A stretch of DNA of 64,000 bases from Cloacimonetes bacterium UBA5614. GTDB lineage: Bacteria; Cloacimonadota; Cloacimonadia; Cloacimonadales; Cloacimonadaceae. Below are positions 63,313 to 64,000 of the stretch, one piece after another. Position 1 is the stretch's first letter. Each line of letters starts with the position of its first letter. The stretch covers positions 1 through 64,000 of the forward strand of contig DIKQ01000002.1 of NCBI GenBank assembly GCA_002424605.1, in the 5' to 3' direction. The notes under the pieces were generated by a model. The model ran no database searches and had not been told where the DNA came from. It saw nothing but the letters and a program-made list of their open reading frames with translations. Position numbers and translations under genes: made by a program.

Positions 63313-64000
63313 ATGAGATTACTTGTATCTATACTTGTCATGTTGATAGTCAGCACTGCCCTCATCGGCGTGTCCATCTATGACATCCAATACACCACCG
63401 TAGCCGGGGCAAACAGCACCTATCCATCCCTGCTTGTGAATCAGGTTGTTTCCACGGAAGGAATCGTTTCCGCTGTCGGTTTTACCGGAGGGAAATACGT
63501 GATTACCGAGGGACCCGGACCCTGGAAAGGCATCTTTGTCAATGACCCGGGACGCAATCCGCAACTGGGAGACAGGATAGCCATCACAGGCACGGTCAAC
63601 GAAGTCAGCGGTTTTACCGAAATTGGTGCTGTTACATCCTATTCGGTGATAGACTCCGGTAATGAGATTCCTGCCTCCACTCCTGTGACAACTGCCGACC
63701 TTCAGACCTTTCCCAACTACACGGGGGAGAAGTATGAAGGCGTTCTGGTCAGGCTATCCGATATCAAGGTCACGCTGGTTTACAGCACTGATATATTTTA
63801 CGTGACACAGGTTTCAGGAAGCACTGCAACCTGCCAGATTATGGACAGTTTCTTCCCTTCCGACCATAGCTGGAGCGGAGTTATCGTAAACCAGATATGG
63901 TCTGAAATCAGCGGCGTGGTTTATTACTCATCCCCCAATCCTCCCCAATACAGGGTCCACCCCAGGAATGATAATGATATGATTCCGTCTGCTGATATTA
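63313..64000 (+). CDS. Secreted beta-rich protein, 3' end outside window
   Basis: 229 codons are visible and remain open at the window edge. It starts ATG 63313 after AGGAG, with a signal peptide MRLLVSILVMLIVSTALIG. The following part (YDIQYTTVAGANSTYPSLL; VSTEGIVSAVGFTGGKYVIT; GIFVNDPGRNPQLGDRIAIT; GTVNEVSGFTEIG) looks like one or two OB-fold domains of the kind found in secreted nucleases and surface proteins. Function is not clear; the missing C terminus may hold a sorting or catalytic domain. Confidence 0.75.
   Translation, partial: MRLLVSILVMLIVSTALIGVSIYDIQYTTVAGANSTYPSLLVNQVVSTEGIVSAVGFTGGKYVITEGPGPWKGIFVNDPGRNPQLGDRIAITGTVNEVSGFTEIGAVTSYSVIDSGNEIPASTPVTTADLQTFPNYTGEKYEGVLVRLSDIKVTLVYSTDIFYVTQVSGSTATCQIMDSFFPSDHSWSGVIVNQIWSEISGVVYYSSPNPPQYRVHPRNDNDMIPSADI

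Noticed and set aside
1..64000. CRISPR arrays, insertion sequences, prophage or integrase genes
   Set aside because: No spaced direct repeats, transposase, integrase or phage gene was found anywhere in the window.

Overview
This window is bacterial chromosome from a diderm, fermentative organism. It carries OmpA, LspA, MacAB-type export, butyrate kinase, and secreted proteins with fibronectin III domains, one of which ends in a Por/T9SS-type sorting domain. The mixture fits Candidatus Cloacimonadota or a relative. That placement is inferred from gene content only and was not tested by any search.

Layout. 1-13.4 kb is a continuous translation/transcription cluster on the + strand: tuf (5' end cut off), rpmG, tRNA-Trp, secE, nusG, rplK, rplA, rplJ, rplL, rpoB, rpoC, rpsL, rpsG, then an intrinsic terminator. 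There is no fusA after rpsG; an EF-G gene stands alone at 22.5-24.6 kb. 13.5-22.2 kb holds an AAA+ ATPase with an unrecognised N-terminal half, a small anchored protein, and an ompA-like gene followed by a 51-aa lmo0937-family membrane protein. The ompA unit diverges from a TetR regulator, with two matching inverted operators in the shared intergenic region. An M1 aminopeptidase with a C-terminal sorting domain follows. 24.6-28.0 kb is a MacA / ABC ATPase / permease operon.

28.2-46.4 kb is the most unusual part. Two giant secreted proteins (2139 and 2142 aa; papain-fold C39-like head, long beta-helix-like body, FN3 tail) sit in two related modules. The second module is complete: a soluble TPR histidine kinase, an NtrC-type sigma-54 activator, a degenerate receiver protein with Asn in place of the phospho-acceptor Asp, and the giant protein, all translationally coupled or closely spaced, followed by a terminator and a hairpin repeat. 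The first module keeps the giant gene, terminator and hairpin. It retains only decayed remnants of the regulator end and of the receiver gene (stop at codon 2 plus a deletion of about 263 bp). The two giant genes have blocks of exact DNA identity next to strongly diverged stretches, which suggests gene conversion or selective diversification.

46.5-64 kb is mostly + strand housekeeping genes: STAS and receiver/ATPase signalling proteins, prmC, murA, a DUF3298-like protein, a sugar epimerase, pyrR-pyrF, dCMP deaminase (minus), an aroA-like gene with a changed PEP/glyphosate-site loop, butyrate kinase, a TrmH methyltransferase, tdk, a YggT protein, a DivIVA protein, a purine nucleoside phosphorylase, a DksA/TraR-type protein, lspA, and the start of another secreted protein. 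A minus-strand island at 51.8-53.9 kb has a thioesterase, a membrane protein and a secreted FN3 protein. Between buk and the next gene is a cluster of DnaA boxes (three exact, two near matches), a candidate replication origin or DnaA-controlled site.

Seven intergenic palindromic elements of about 70-105 bp are scattered through the window in three sequence families. They share CCTGCTT-like ends, and their arms are built from tandem units of about 11-12 nt. One family shows paired (compensatory) base changes between copies.
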